From NCBI GenBank assembly GCA_004346645.1, contig SMDA01000002.1:186001-250000 (forward strand): a stretch of DNA of 64,000 nucleotides. The letters run 5' to 3'. The notes below the pieces were generated by a model, which saw only the letters and a list, made by a program, of their open reading frames with translations, was not told the DNA's origin and ran no database searches. A program made the position numbers and the translations under genes. Each line of letters opens with the position of its first letter. Positions within the stretch are counted from its first letter, which is position 1. This document shows positions 1-10,999 of the stretch, in pieces. This stretch comes from Gulbenkiania mobilis. GTDB lineage: Bacteria; Pseudomonadota; Gammaproteobacteria; Burkholderiales; Chromobacteriaceae.

Positions 1-2293
<2,293 letters not shown>

Positions 2294-2437
2294 CTAAAAG
2301 GGTCCTGAGGCCAGCAACCGGCCCGAAAAATGGGGAAAAGTGTAGCACAACCATCCCGTCCGGTATGGGGGCGAACATGCGCCGCATCAAGCCTTGGTGA
2401 AGAAGGCCGGCCCGGCCTCCGGTTCCGGAGCAGGCCT

Positions 2438-2447
2438 TTCGGCCAAC
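2438..2447 (+). repeat. DUS-like word TTCGGCCAAC, intergenic copy
   Basis: Exact copy of the dispersed 10-base word in the secA/dciA divergent intergenic space, in the context CTTTCGGCCAACCTTG. See the finding on the dispersed word for the full list of copies. Confidence 0.85.
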
Positions 2448-2507
2448 CTTGCGCCGGGTTTTTGGCTACAATCGGGGCACGCGCCACCATTTCCGTCCGT
2501 ACCCGCC

Positions 2508-2933
2508 ATGAGCAGCCAGACCTTCCAGGACTTCCTCCGCCGAGACAGCCGCCTTGCCCAACTGGGTGCCGAGGCACGGCAGCGTCTGGCGCTCGACCGC
2601 GCCTTCCGCAAGCTGCTGCCCGAGCCGCTGCAGGCGTGTTGCCAGGCGGCCGGCATTAACCAGGGCGAGCTGGTGGTGTTCGCGCATACCGGCATCGCCG
2701 CCGCCCGGCTGCGCATGCTGGGCCCCAGCCTTCTCCCCGCCCTGTCCGCCGCGGGCCATGCGGCCGATCGTCTGCGCATCCGTGTTTCCCTGCAGCCGGT
2801 GCGCCGTAGCCGCCCCAAGGGCATCGGTTTCACGCCCGGCGCCCTGGACTGCATTGCTGCCAGCGTCGCCAGTGTGCCGCACCCGGACGTGCGGGCGGCG
2901 TTGGAGAACCTGGTGGCACGCCATCGCCGCTAG
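2508..2933 (+). CDS. DUF721 (DciA-like) protein
   Basis: A 141-residue protein beginning MSSQTFQDFLRRD. The pattern of a short N-terminal helix, a LACCQAAGINQGELVVFAHTGIAAARLRM-like core and a basic arginine-rich end fits the DUF721 family. Members include DciA, the loader or partner of the replicative helicase DnaB in bacteria without DnaC. A longer in-frame extension to 2394 exists but would cover the promoter-like TACAAT at 2467-2472, so the start at 2508 is preferred. It is divergent from secA, an arrangement known in related betaproteobacteria. The family call is good; the helicase-loading role is inferred from the family and not shown by this sequence. Confidence 0.75.
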   Translation: MSSQTFQDFLRRDSRLAQLGAEARQRLALDRAFRKLLPEPLQACCQAAGINQGELVVFAHTGIAAARLRMLGPSLLPALSAAGHAADRLRIRVSLQPVRRSRPKGIGFTPGALDCIAASVASVPHPDVRAALENLVARHRR

Positions 2934-3092
2934 CCGCCTCTAAACGCGCCTGTCTTCTCTGCGGTTGACCCGGATCGGGTTGCGAATACTTCTGATTGAC
3001 ATTTGTCAAGCAAGCGCGAAAAAGCCATCCCATTTTCATAAAACTGCCACACAATCCCGGTCTTTCATAAAAGAAGATGTAACGGGGTGTGT

Positions 3093-4730
3093 ATGCGTGA
3101 CTGGACAGTGGGCCGCAAGCTGGCCTGGGCCTTTGGCGGCATCGTGCTGCTCGTGATCGTACAGACGGCGGTGCAATACTTGGCCATGACGGCGATTCAT
3201 AGCAATCTGACCTCCATCAGCGAGGACAACACCTTCCTCGTCGAGAAGGCCACCCAGCTCAACCAGAACCTGCAGAAACAGCGCACCCTGTACCGCGACG
3301 TGGTGATGTACCCCGATGCGGCCAGCAAGCAGAAGGCCGTGGCCGGCATGGCCAAGGCCCGTACGGAATACGATGCGCTTCTGGCGGAGATCCAGGCCCA
3401 CTTCGGCACCTTCCGCCCCAGCGAGCGCGAGAAGCTGCTGATGGATACGCTGATCGTCCAGCGCAAGCTGAGCGAGCCGCCGGTGGACAAGATGATGGCG
3501 CAGGGTCTGGCCGGTGATCAGGCCGGTGCCATCCAGACGATGGAGAAGGAGTTGATCCCGGCAGTAAAGCCTTGGCGTGAAGCGATCGAGGCTTTGGTGG
3601 CCGAGGAGCAGAAGGAAACACGCGTGGCGCTGGCCGAGATCGATGCCGCCTACGAGCGCAGCATGCTGGTGCTGTGGGGGGCCTCGGCGGTGGTGCTGGT
3701 TCTGGCGGTGCTGTCCGGGCTGCTGATTGCCCGTAGTATTCGCCGCCCACTGGCCACCGCGGTACAGGCGGTGAGTACGGTGGCGGCGGGCGACCTGACG
3801 GTAGAAGTGCCCGAAGGCGGCGCCGACGAGGCTGGCGCCGTACTCAATGCGATGCGCACCATGACGGCGCGACTGGCCGAGGGCGTCTCCGGCGTGCACC
3901 GTCACTCGGGCGAAGTGACCGCGCTCACCGAAACGCTGGCGCAAGCGGCCCAGCAGACACTGGTTTCGTCGCAGAGCCAGTCACAGGTGGCGGCCGCATC
4001 CGCAGGGGCGATCGAGGAACTCACCCACAGCATCGGTGCGATTGCCGAGGCGGCCAGCCATCTGAAGGGCGAGGCGGAAGCGGCGTTGTCGGCCACCCGG
4101 GAAGGCACGGGCCGGCTGGATACGCTAGTGGCCGAGGTCAACCGTGTGGAGGGCATCGTACGCACTATTGCCAGCGCGGTACATGCCTTCCTCGAGAAGA
4201 GCCGCGAGATCAACACCATGACACGCGAGGTGCGCGACATCGCTGACCAGACCAACCTCTTGGCCCTGAATGCCGCCATCGAGGCCGCACGTGCCGGCGA
4301 GCAGGGCCGCGGCTTTGCGGTGGTGGCCGACGAGGTGCGCAAGCTGGCGGAGAAATCGGCCAGTTCGGCGGGCGAGATCGACCAGGTGACCACTTCGCTG
4401 GATACACAGTCGCATGCGCTGGAACGGGCGATCGAGGACAGCCTGGCGGCCCTGTCCACTAGCCGGCAGTCAGTACAGCAGGTGGCCGACGGACTGCATG
4501 CCAGCGAGGAGGCCGTCGCACGCTCCAGCCGCAGCGCGGACGATATTGCCAGTTCGGTGGCCGAGCAGCGCACCGCCAGCCTGGATCTGGCCCGGCATGT
4601 GGAGGTGGTGGCGAGTGCCGCCGAGGAAAACTGCAACGTGATGCAGGACATGCACCATCGGCTGCAGCAGATGGTGAGCTTGGCCGAAGCCCTGCAGTCC
4701 AGCGTGCGCTTCTTCCGCATCCGCGCCTGA
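3093..4730 (+). CDS. Methyl-accepting chemotaxis protein
   Basis: Membrane chemoreceptor of 545 residues. It has an N-terminal transmembrane helix (about residues 10-30), a mostly helical periplasmic sensor of about 160 residues resembling the four-helix-bundle MCP type, a second transmembrane helix (about 191-212), a HAMP segment, and a long coiled-coil signalling domain. The near-invariant hairpin tip is present at about residues 371-425 ([37 protein letters not shown]). There is no C-terminal CheR-tethering pentapeptide; the protein ends FFRIRA. ATG 3093 follows an ACGGGG stretch; a GTG two codons earlier is an alternative. The gene stands alone and ends at a strong hairpin. Its ligand cannot be told from sequence. 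Confidence 0.95.
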   Translation: MRDWTVGRKLAWAFGGIVLLVIVQTAVQYLAMTAIHSNLTSISEDNTFLVEKATQLNQNLQKQRTLYRDVVMYPDAASKQKAVAGMAKARTEYDALLAEIQAHFGTFRPSEREKLLMDTLIVQRKLSEPPVDKMMAQGLAGDQAGAIQTMEKELIPAVKPWREAIEALVAEEQKETRVALAEIDAAYERSMLVLWGASAVVLVLAVLSGLLIARSIRRPLATAVQAVSTVAAGDLTVEVPEGGADEAGAVLNAMRTMTARLAEGVSGVHRHSGEVTALTETLAQAAQQTLVSSQSQSQVAAASAGAIEELTHSIGAIAEAASHLKGEAEAALSATREGTGRLDTLVAEVNRVEGIVRTIASAVHAFLEKSREINTMTREVRDIADQTNLLALNAAIEAARAGEQGRGFAVVADEVRKLAEKSASSAGEIDQVTTSLDTQSHALERAIEDSLAALSTSRQSVQQVADGLHASEEAVARSSRSADDIASSVAEQRTASLDLARHVEVVASAAEENCNVMQDMHHRLQQMVSLAEALQSSVRFFRIRA

Positions 4731-4780
4731 CGCAGAGGGCGTGAGTCGAAGATGGGTACGCCATGGGTACCCAGCAAAGG

Positions 4781-4812
4781 AAAAGGTTGGCCGAAACTTC
4801 GGCCAACCTTTT
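4781..4812. terminator. Bidirectional terminator made of two inverted DUS-like words
   Basis: A 15-bp perfect inverted repeat (4781-4795 and 4798-4812) with a 2-base centre. Each arm is the dispersed word plus an A or T run (AAAAGGTTGGCCGAA and its complement). The hairpin has T-runs on both strands and sits between the convergent ends of the chemoreceptor gene (4730) and the MATE gene (4834), so it can terminate both. Confidence 0.88.
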
Positions 4813-4833
4813 TCATGCCTGCGCCTGGGTGGC

Positions 4834-6261
4834 TTACAGCCCGACCTGCCTGCGCCCGGCAATCAGGGCGTGAGACAGTTTCTCGAAGCGCCACATCAGC
4901 AGGAGGCCCGCGCTCACCAGACCGGTGGTCAGCCCCACCCACACGCCCAGTGCTCCCAGCGGACCGTGCGACAGCACCCAGGCGAGCGGAAAACCCACTC
5001 CCCAGCATCCCAGCCCATACACCACCATCGAAAAGCGCGCATCCTTCACCGCCCGCAGGGCGGCCCCGAGAATGCTCTGCCAGGCATCAATGACGAACAG
5101 CAGCGCCGCCACCGGTGCCAGCGTCAGTGCCACCGCCCTGGCCGCCTCGGCGCCCGGCCGCCCCGCGGGCAGGAAGGCCGACAGCAGTGTTTCCGGCATA
5201 AGCAGCAGCACGCTGGCGGTCACACCCGTCCAGACCAGGGCCAGCAACTGGCCGGTGAGAGCGGCCCCGCGCGCCCGACGCGGTTCACCCGCGCCGATCG
5301 CCTGTCCCACACGCATGGAGATCGCGTGCATCAGCCCCATCGGCACAATGAAGCTGGCGATCACCAGTTGCATCATGCTCTGGTGCGCCGCCAGCTGTGC
5401 CGCCCCCAGCGCGCCCATCAGGTAAGCCGAAGCACTGAACAGGCCGCTTTCCATGCCCAGCGTACCGGCGGTGGGCAACCCCAGCCGCAGTACCGGCCCG
5501 ATCATCGCCAGGTCGCGGCGCCGGATGCGTCCGAACACCGGGTAACGGGCAAAGCCACGGTGGTGGCGCACCACCCACGCGAAGGCCATGCCCATGTAGA
5601 AGTAGGTAATCGCCGACGACAGCGCGATGCCATAGACCCCAAGGCCGCGCCAGCTCCCCAGACCCTGCGATAGCAGCCAGCCAAGCACGGCAGACAGCGC
5701 CAGCGCGCTGAAGGTGATGAAGGGCACCGGCCCCGGGCGGTTGATGCCCGATGCAAAACTGCGCAGCGTAAGAAACAGCAGGCCGAAGGGCAGCCCCCAG
5801 ACGAGCACCCGCAGGAAGCCGGCCGCCACCCGTGCCATTTCGGGCGCCTGCCCCAGCATCAGCATCCAAGGCTCGGCGTGCCACAGCAGCACGCCGGCCA
5901 GGAGGCTCAGCCCGGCGCCCAGCACCAGTCCGGCGCGTACCGCGGCCACCAGGCGGCGGCGTTTGCCGGCCCCATACGCCAGGGCCACCAGCGTGCCCGA
6001 GGCCGAGAGCACCCCGAACGCGAGCACGTACACCAGAAAGTACGTCGAAAGCGCTAGCGCGCCGCCCGCCAAGGCTGCGGGCCCCAGTTGGCCCATCAGC
6101 AATGAATCGACGAACAGAATGCCGCTTTGCGCCAGCTGGGACAGAATCAGTGGCCAGGCCAAGCGCCAGAGGCTGGGCACCTCGTGCATGAAGGCAGCGC
6201 ATCGCGCGGCAAGATAGCCGGCAGCACGGTAAGGAGAGAGAAAGCGAAGAGCGGCAAGCAT
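4834..6261 (-). CDS. MATE family multidrug/toxin efflux transporter
   Basis: Inner-membrane antiporter of 475 residues with about twelve hydrophobic segments in two related halves, typical of the NorM-type MATE family. The segment LAWPLILSQLAQSGILFVDSLLMGQLG and the later GLPTAGTLGMESGLFSASAYLMG are the matching starts of the two lobes. ATG 6261 has an AAGGAA site upstream; ATG 6189 (MHEVPSLWRLAWP) is a possible start and gives a more usual N-terminus. It is divergent from a LysR gene across about 100 bases, suggesting that regulator controls it. Substrate is unknown. Confidence 0.9.
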   Translation of the reverse strand: MLAALRFLSPYRAAGYLAARCAAFMHEVPSLWRLAWPLILSQLAQSGILFVDSLLMGQLGPAALAGGALALSTYFLVYVLAFGVLSASGTLVALAYGAGKRRRLVAAVRAGLVLGAGLSLLAGVLLWHAEPWMLMLGQAPEMARVAAGFLRVLVWGLPFGLLFLTLRSFASGINRPGPVPFITFSALALSAVLGWLLSQGLGSWRGLGVYGIALSSAITYFYMGMAFAWVVRHHRGFARYPVFGRIRRRDLAMIGPVLRLGLPTAGTLGMESGLFSASAYLMGALGAAQLAAHQSMMQLVIASFIVPMGLMHAISMRVGQAIGAGEPRRARGAALTGQLLALVWTGVTASVLLLMPETLLSAFLPAGRPGAEAARAVALTLAPVAALLFVIDAWQSILGAALRAVKDARFSMVVYGLGCWGVGFPLAWVLSHGPLGALGVWVGLTTGLVSAGLLLMWRFEKLSHALIAGRRQVGL

Positions 6262-6367
6262 AAAGAACGATTCCTTAAAGGAAATAATGGCTTATGGCTT
6301 GCCAGCATAGCGGGCGCAAGCGAGCGTGACAAAGCAGTTATACTCATGCCATCCATGAGGAAAACGC

Positions 6368-7270
6368 ATGACTGCCCCAACAATGCGCCTGCCCCCGCTC
6401 AATGCCCTGCGTGTGTTTCTGGCCGCCGCTCAGGCACGCTCTTTCACCCAGGCCGCGCAGGAGATCCATCTCACGCAAGGGGCCGTCAGCCGGCAGATCC
6501 AGACGCTGGAGGCCTTCTACCGCACGCCACTCTTCGTGCGGGAGCAGCGCGGCCTGACGCTGACGGCTGCGGGGGAAGCCCTGTTGCCCGCAGTGCAGCA
6601 GGCCTTCGGGTTGATCCGCGAGGCGAGCGAGGCGCTGGCCCGGCGTGAGAGCGACATCCGTGTGCGTGTTGCCCCGACACCGGCCATGCGCTGGCTGCTG
6701 CCCAACCTGCCGGACTTCCAGACGCGTCATCCGGAATACACCCTGCACCTGATCACCCAGCTGATGCATGACACCCCTTTCAATGCAGCGGAGTACGATC
6801 TGGCGATCGTCGGTCTGACCGAACCCTCGATGCCCGGCCTGATCTCCGAATGCCTGTCGCGCGAGCAGCTGGTGCCGGTATGCGCGCCCGGCCTGCTGGA
6901 GCGTGGCCCACCGCTCGTCACCCCCGACGACCTGCGGAACTACGTGCTGTTGCACCCTTGGCGGGAACAGGACTCCTGGGGGGCGTGGCTGCGGCTGGCC
7001 GGTGCCCGCCGGGTGGACGGCAAGAGCGGCATCACCTTCGACACGCTGGAATTCGCCCTGCATGCGGCGGCGCGCGGCATGGGGGTGACGCTGGCCCAAC
7101 TGTCGATGATCCACGAGGACGTTGCCAGCGGCCGGCTGGTGATTCCCTTTGACACCGTGCTGGAAACCGAATGGGGCTATTACCTCGTCTACCCGGCCCA
7201 CCTGGTTGAATCGCCGAAGGTAAAAGCCTTTCGCAACTGGCTGGTGGCCCTCCTGCCCGGCATGCGCTGA
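6368..7270 (+). CDS. LysR family transcriptional regulator (GcvA-like)
   Basis: A 300-residue LysR-type regulator. The N-terminal winged helix-turn-helix (about residues 10-65) has the family pattern LNALRVFLAAAQARSFTQAA and LTQGAVSRQIQTLE. The effector domain carries TPAMRWLLPNLPDFQTRHPEYTL and the LLHPWREQDSW and YYLVYP stretches seen in the GcvA-like branch. ATG 6368 follows GAGGAAAACGC. The divergent MATE efflux gene is its likely target, by position alone. Confidence 0.92.
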   Translation: MTAPTMRLPPLNALRVFLAAAQARSFTQAAQEIHLTQGAVSRQIQTLEAFYRTPLFVREQRGLTLTAAGEALLPAVQQAFGLIREASEALARRESDIRVRVAPTPAMRWLLPNLPDFQTRHPEYTLHLITQLMHDTPFNAAEYDLAIVGLTEPSMPGLISECLSREQLVPVCAPGLLERGPPLVTPDDLRNYVLLHPWREQDSWGAWLRLAGARRVDGKSGITFDTLEFALHAAARGMGVTLAQLSMIHEDVASGRLVIPFDTVLETEWGYYLVYPAHLVESPKVKAFRNWLVALLPGMR

Positions 7271-7277
7271 GACACGC

Positions 7278-7287
7278 TTCGGCCAAC
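7278..7287 (+). repeat. DUS-like word, intergenic copy
   Basis: Exact TTCGGCCAAC in the context GCTTCGGCCAACCCTG, directly before the hairpin that separates the LysR gene and the TonB receptor gene. Confidence 0.85.
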
Positions 7288-7299
7288 CCTGCATGAAAA

Positions 7300-7319
7300 A
7301 GGCCGCCCGCGGGCGGCCT
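7300..7319. terminator. Rho-independent terminator (palindrome)
   Basis: Perfect 20-base palindrome AGGCCGCCCGCGGGCGGCCT with a run of A on its left side, which reads as a U-run for the reverse-strand TonB receptor gene ending at 7341. Confidence 0.8.
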
Positions 7320-7340
7320 GGCGATGCAGACGCATCCGGA

Positions 7341-9563
7341 TCAGAAGCTGGCGCGCACGCCAACACGGACGGTGCGGCCAAAGCCGGATACCTGGCTGTT
7401 GCGCACGGCGCTAGCCGTCGAGTTGAGGTATTGCCGGTTGAACAGGTTGTCCACGCCCACGTCCAGTGTAGTGGTCTTGTCGAGTGGGTAGGCCAGCGAG
7501 GTGTTCACCAGGAAGGACGAGTCGATGTCGTACACCACCTGCTGACCCGTCTTGTTGACGGTACCGTCCCAGCGGTGACGGCCCTGCAGGTACACCCCCT
7601 CCAGATACCAGCGGGCGCCGTTGCCGAAGCGATAGTCGCTGTAGAGCGTGGTGCGCAACGGCGACGGAATGCGGTTATTGGGCAGGTAGGCTTCCAGCAC
7701 GCCGTCGCCGTTGTAGTCCCGCTTGCCTTCGGTGTAGCCAAGGTTGCCGCCCAGCGTCCAGTATTCTTGCACCGCGTACGAAGCGGTCAGGTCCAGCCCG
7801 CGGATCTCTTCCTTCTGTTGCGAAAGCCGGTTGGTGACCACGTCATAGTTGGTGCCCTTGTCGGAGCGGCTCAGGTAGGCACTGGTGTTGAACTGCCAGC
7901 GGTCCCACACGCCGCGTAGGCCCAGCTCGTAGTTGTCCACCACCACCGCCTCCACGCCGAGGTTGGCATAGCTGATGGCCGGCAACTGGGCATTGGGGTT
8001 GGTGGTGAGATAGCGCTTGTCGTTGCCGGCCCGGCGTGTGAAGCCCCCCACATCCGGCAGTGAATACCCTTGGGAGAACCCGCCGTAGAGATTGAGGTTG
8101 TCGGTGAGATCGTACACCGCGCCCAGATTGAATACCGTGGCGTCGTAGCTGTAGCTGCCACCCTTCACGTCGACGGCCGGCAGGTACAGGTTGGCACCGG
8201 AGCCGTTCTTGCCCGAGTAGAGCGTGCTGCGGGTGAAAGCCCCGATGTCCAGGTCGATGTTCTCGTAGCGGGCACCGCCGCGCAGCTTCAGCCGCTCGGT
8301 GACCGGCAGGTCCAGCTGCGCGAAGAGCGCCCAGGTGGTCTGCTTCATCGGCGCCGATGTATTCACCCCATCGTAATAGGTCTGCGCGGTACGGTCCTGT
8401 CCGCCTTCCAGCCCCCAAGTCAGCGAGGGGGCGCGTGGTGCCTGCCCCAGCGGGGTGTTCACCGTCACCGCGAACTCCGCCTGCTCCGAGTTGACCACGG
8501 TCTGGCTATTGGGTGAGACCGGACTGGCCGGGTTGCCGGAGTAATACACCGACGGGTTCACTGACAACAGCGGCGAATAAGCAAAGCGCTTCTCGATGTT
8601 CTTGTAGCTGGCCCGGGCATCCAGGCGGCCGAGGAAGAAGCCGGCATCGGTATAACGCAGCGTGGCGAAGGCCGAGTTCTCGTACACGCTCTGGCCGGTG
8701 TAGGGGGAGCGGTAATCCACCGCCACCGGCTGACGACTGTAGTCGGTGAAGTAATCCGGCTTCTGGTCCAGGCGCACCGCATCCAGTGACAGCTCCAGAC
8801 GGCGGTCGGCATCCAGGTTGCGGCCAAGCTTCAGGCCGGCCACATAGCGTTCGAGGTTGTCGCTGCCGCCCTGCCCGGCAATCGCATCCGAAGGCAGCTG
8901 CGTGCCGTGGGCGTCGAACACATCACGCGTGCCCTGGTAGGCCAGCGAGGCTACATAGTCGAATTGCCCGGTGTTACCCGAAGCCCGCACCGACACGTCC
9001 GGCGACAGCGAGTCACCCACGTTCTCGGTGAACGCGGTCATGCCCAGATTGACATCCACCTTGAAGATGCCGGGCGCGGCCTTGCGGGTAATGAAGTTGA
9101 CCACGCCTCCGGTGGCACCACTGCCCCAGACGCCGCTGGCCCCGTTGACCACCTCCACCCGCTCGACGTTGTTCAGGTCGATCAGCGACAGGATGCGCGA
9201 TACCTGGCGCAGCGGCGTGCTGCGCGGCACGCCATCCACCAGAATCTGCAGCTCGCGGCCCCGCATCGTCATCGAAGTGGAGGACATGGTCTGGGTGGTA
9301 CCCTGCAGGCCGGGCACATGCCGCTGCAGCAACCGGGCGGCGTCATTGCTGGAAGCCAGCTGCGCCTCCACCTCCTGCCGCCGGATCACGCGCACCGTCT
9401 GCGGGATGGAACCGGCCGACTCATTGGCCCGGGTGGCGGTGACCACCACGGTATCGAGGGTAGCTGTGGGGCGGGTCGCCGCAGCGGCCTGATCAGCATT
9501 GGCGTGGGGGGCATAGACCAGCGCAACGGCCAGCGCCAAGAGCGAAGGAGCGTATGTTTTCAT
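7341..9563 (-). CDS. TonB-dependent siderophore receptor
   Basis: Outer-membrane beta-barrel receptor of 740 residues. A signal peptide (MKTYAPSLLALAVALVYAPHANA) is followed by a TonB-box-like DTVVVTATR, a plug domain (PQTVRVIRRQEVE, LVDGVPRSTPL, VERVEVVNGASGVWGSGATGGVVNFITRK) and a long barrel ending in the Phe-terminated GRTVRVGVRASF. ATG 9563 is chosen because it begins the signal peptide; a longer frame reaches 9608 with no site. A Fur-box-like sequence lies just upstream. It follows an MFS gene on the same strand and neighbours the fhu-like operon, so a ferric siderophore, perhaps a hydroxamate, is the likely ligand; this is inferred from context. Confidence 0.93.
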   Translation of the reverse strand: MKTYAPSLLALAVALVYAPHANADQAAAATRPTATLDTVVVTATRANESAGSIPQTVRVIRRQEVEAQLASSNDAARLLQRHVPGLQGTTQTMSSTSMTMRGRELQILVDGVPRSTPLRQVSRILSLIDLNNVERVEVVNGASGVWGSGATGGVVNFITRKAAPGIFKVDVNLGMTAFTENVGDSLSPDVSVRASGNTGQFDYVASLAYQGTRDVFDAHGTQLPSDAIAGQGGSDNLERYVAGLKLGRNLDADRRLELSLDAVRLDQKPDYFTDYSRQPVAVDYRSPYTGQSVYENSAFATLRYTDAGFFLGRLDARASYKNIEKRFAYSPLLSVNPSVYYSGNPASPVSPNSQTVVNSEQAEFAVTVNTPLGQAPRAPSLTWGLEGGQDRTAQTYYDGVNTSAPMKQTTWALFAQLDLPVTERLKLRGGARYENIDLDIGAFTRSTLYSGKNGSGANLYLPAVDVKGGSYSYDATVFNLGAVYDLTDNLNLYGGFSQGYSLPDVGGFTRRAGNDKRYLTTNPNAQLPAISYANLGVEAVVVDNYELGLRGVWDRWQFNTSAYLSRSDKGTNYDVVTNRLSQQKEEIRGLDLTASYAVQEYWTLGGNLGYTEGKRDYNGDGVLEAYLPNNRIPSPLRTTLYSDYRFGNGARWYLEGVYLQGRHRWDGTVNKTGQQVVYDIDSSFLVNTSLAYPLDKTTTLDVGVDNLFNRQYLNSTASAVRNSQVSGFGRTVRVGVRASF

Positions 9564-9587
9564 GGTTGGCAGGATATTAACGTAAAT

Positions 9588-9606
9588 GAGAAGCGATATT
9601 ATTATC
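9588..9606. promoter_or_regulatory. Fur-box-like operator upstream of the TonB receptor gene
   Basis: GAGAAGCGATATTATTATC, whose reverse complement matches about 14 of 19 positions of the classical Fur box. It lies 25 bases upstream of the receptor start, in the gap after the MFS gene. Confidence 0.6.
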
Positions 9607-9633
9607 AATATTGCCTACCGACAACAACCATGA

Positions 9634-10833
9634 TTACGGCATCGCGGCCTCCCGGGACGGGCGAATCACGCGTCCCAACATCCCCGCCAGCAGCAGCGCG
9701 CCCAACACCGCCAGCCACAGCGGCGCATCGGGGTGACGATCGAACAGCCAGCCACCGAGCGCGGCACTGACGGTGTAGCCCACAGTATGTGCGGTGGCCA
9801 GCGCGGCACTGACCCGGCCGGGGTTGCCGGCCCCTGTTACCTCCACCGCGCGGTGTGTGTAGGTGGGCACCACCAGTGCCAAGACCGCTGCCAAGCTGGC
9901 CAGACCCAGCCACGCCGACCAGCCACTGCCGGTCAGCGGCATCAGCGCCAAGGCCGGCACCAGCCCCCAGGCGGCCCGCACAGCCTGCCGCTCGGCTCGG
10001 GCCAGACGAGGCAAGAGCAGCAGCTGGACGGCCAGCGACCCCGCACCGGCCAGCCCCATCATGCCGCCCAGGCGGGCCGCCGCCACCTCCGGGCTCCAGT
10101 GCAGACGCGCGACCAGCCAGCTCGCCGTCACGTACTGCACCAGGCCCAGCGTGCATTGGCTGACAAAGGCCACCAGCCAGTAGGGCGCCAATCCACGCCA
10201 GACCGGCCATGGCCGCACCGTCGCGACCGTCGGCATGGTACGGGCTTCGGCCAACCCACCCAGCGCGGCCAACACCGGCAGCGCGGCCAGCGCCACCAGC
10301 CACAGCGGCCCCAGCGGACTGACCCACAGGGTGGCTGCCGCCAGCAGAGGACCGACCAGCCTGCCGAAGGTCAGCCCCGCCGACAGGCGCGACAGGCCCG
10401 GCAACCGTTTGTCAGCAGGCCAGCCAGCAACCAGCCAGCCCTGCGTTGCGGTCACCAGTCCGGATACCGTCAGCCCGTACACCACGCGGCTGAGCAGCAG
10501 GCCCACGCCCACCGCGTCACCGCTCAGCCGCCCAGCCCGACACGCCAGCACCAGTCCCAGCAGAAAAACGTGGCTCACCAAAAAACCGGTCAGCGCCACC
10601 ATCAGCACCGGCTTTCGGCCGATACGGTCCCCGACCAGCGCCCACAGCGGAGTACCCACCAGAAACAGTGCACTGCCGAGCGCGAAGGCCCCGTTGATGC
10701 GGGCGAGGCTCAGCCCGGTCGCAGCCATCAGCAAGGGCTGGAAGGTGAACAGCGCGGCCTGGCCCAGGCCCATCACCGCACAGGCGGCCACCAGCGTCAG
10801 CAACAGCCGCGGCGAAGAAAACGGCAACACCAT
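9634..10833 (-). CDS. MFS transporter, putative siderophore exporter
   Basis: Inner-membrane protein of 399 residues with about twelve hydrophobic segments. The MFS signature between helices 2 and 3 is present as ALVGDRIGRKPVLM. ATG 10833 follows a GAGG site. The gene lies 71 bases upstream of the TonB receptor gene on the same strand and has a Fur-like site in front of it, so iron-regulated siderophore export or uptake is the probable job. Family membership is clear; substrate and direction are inferred. Confidence 0.82.
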   Translation of the reverse strand: MVLPFSSPRLLLTLVAACAVMGLGQAALFTFQPLLMAATGLSLARINGAFALGSALFLVGTPLWALVGDRIGRKPVLMVALTGFLVSHVFLLGLVLACRAGRLSGDAVGVGLLLSRVVYGLTVSGLVTATQGWLVAGWPADKRLPGLSRLSAGLTFGRLVGPLLAAATLWVSPLGPLWLVALAALPVLAALGGLAEARTMPTVATVRPWPVWRGLAPYWLVAFVSQCTLGLVQYVTASWLVARLHWSPEVAAARLGGMMGLAGAGSLAVQLLLLPRLARAERQAVRAAWGLVPALALMPLTGSGWSAWLGLASLAAVLALVVPTYTHRAVEVTGAGNPGRVSAALATAHTVGYTVSAALGGWLFDRHPDAPLWLAVLGALLLAGMLGRVIRPSREAAMP

Positions 10834-10888
10834 GATGCCTCATCACTCCAGTAGAGCGTGGATTGTAGGCTGACCACGCCCAGCGCAA

Positions 10889-10907
10889 ACGAGAATTGCT
10901 ATCAAAT
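10889..10907. promoter_or_regulatory. Fur-box-like operator between the MFS gene and the monooxygenase pseudogene
   Basis: ACGAGAATTGCTATCAAAT carries the two half-sites GAGAAT and TATCA found in Fur boxes. It sits between the divergent MFS gene and the decayed monooxygenase, so it may once have controlled both. Confidence 0.6.
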
Positions 10908-10999
10908 AAAAACCACCCACCCCATAAAGCCCCACCGCGATGACGTCTGCCGAGCGCAGCCCTTCATTTCCCTGTCGCCCCCGGGCGAACGGATGGCGA

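Noticed and set aside
4786..4807. DUS-like word as the end of an insertion sequence or REP element
   Set aside because: No transposase, target duplication or longer conserved unit surrounds the copies; similarity stops within about 15 bases.
3902..5008. Long reverse frame antisense to the chemoreceptor gene
   Set aside because: Low-complexity Ser/Ala/Arg protein in the shadow of a clear MCP gene, with no family similarity.
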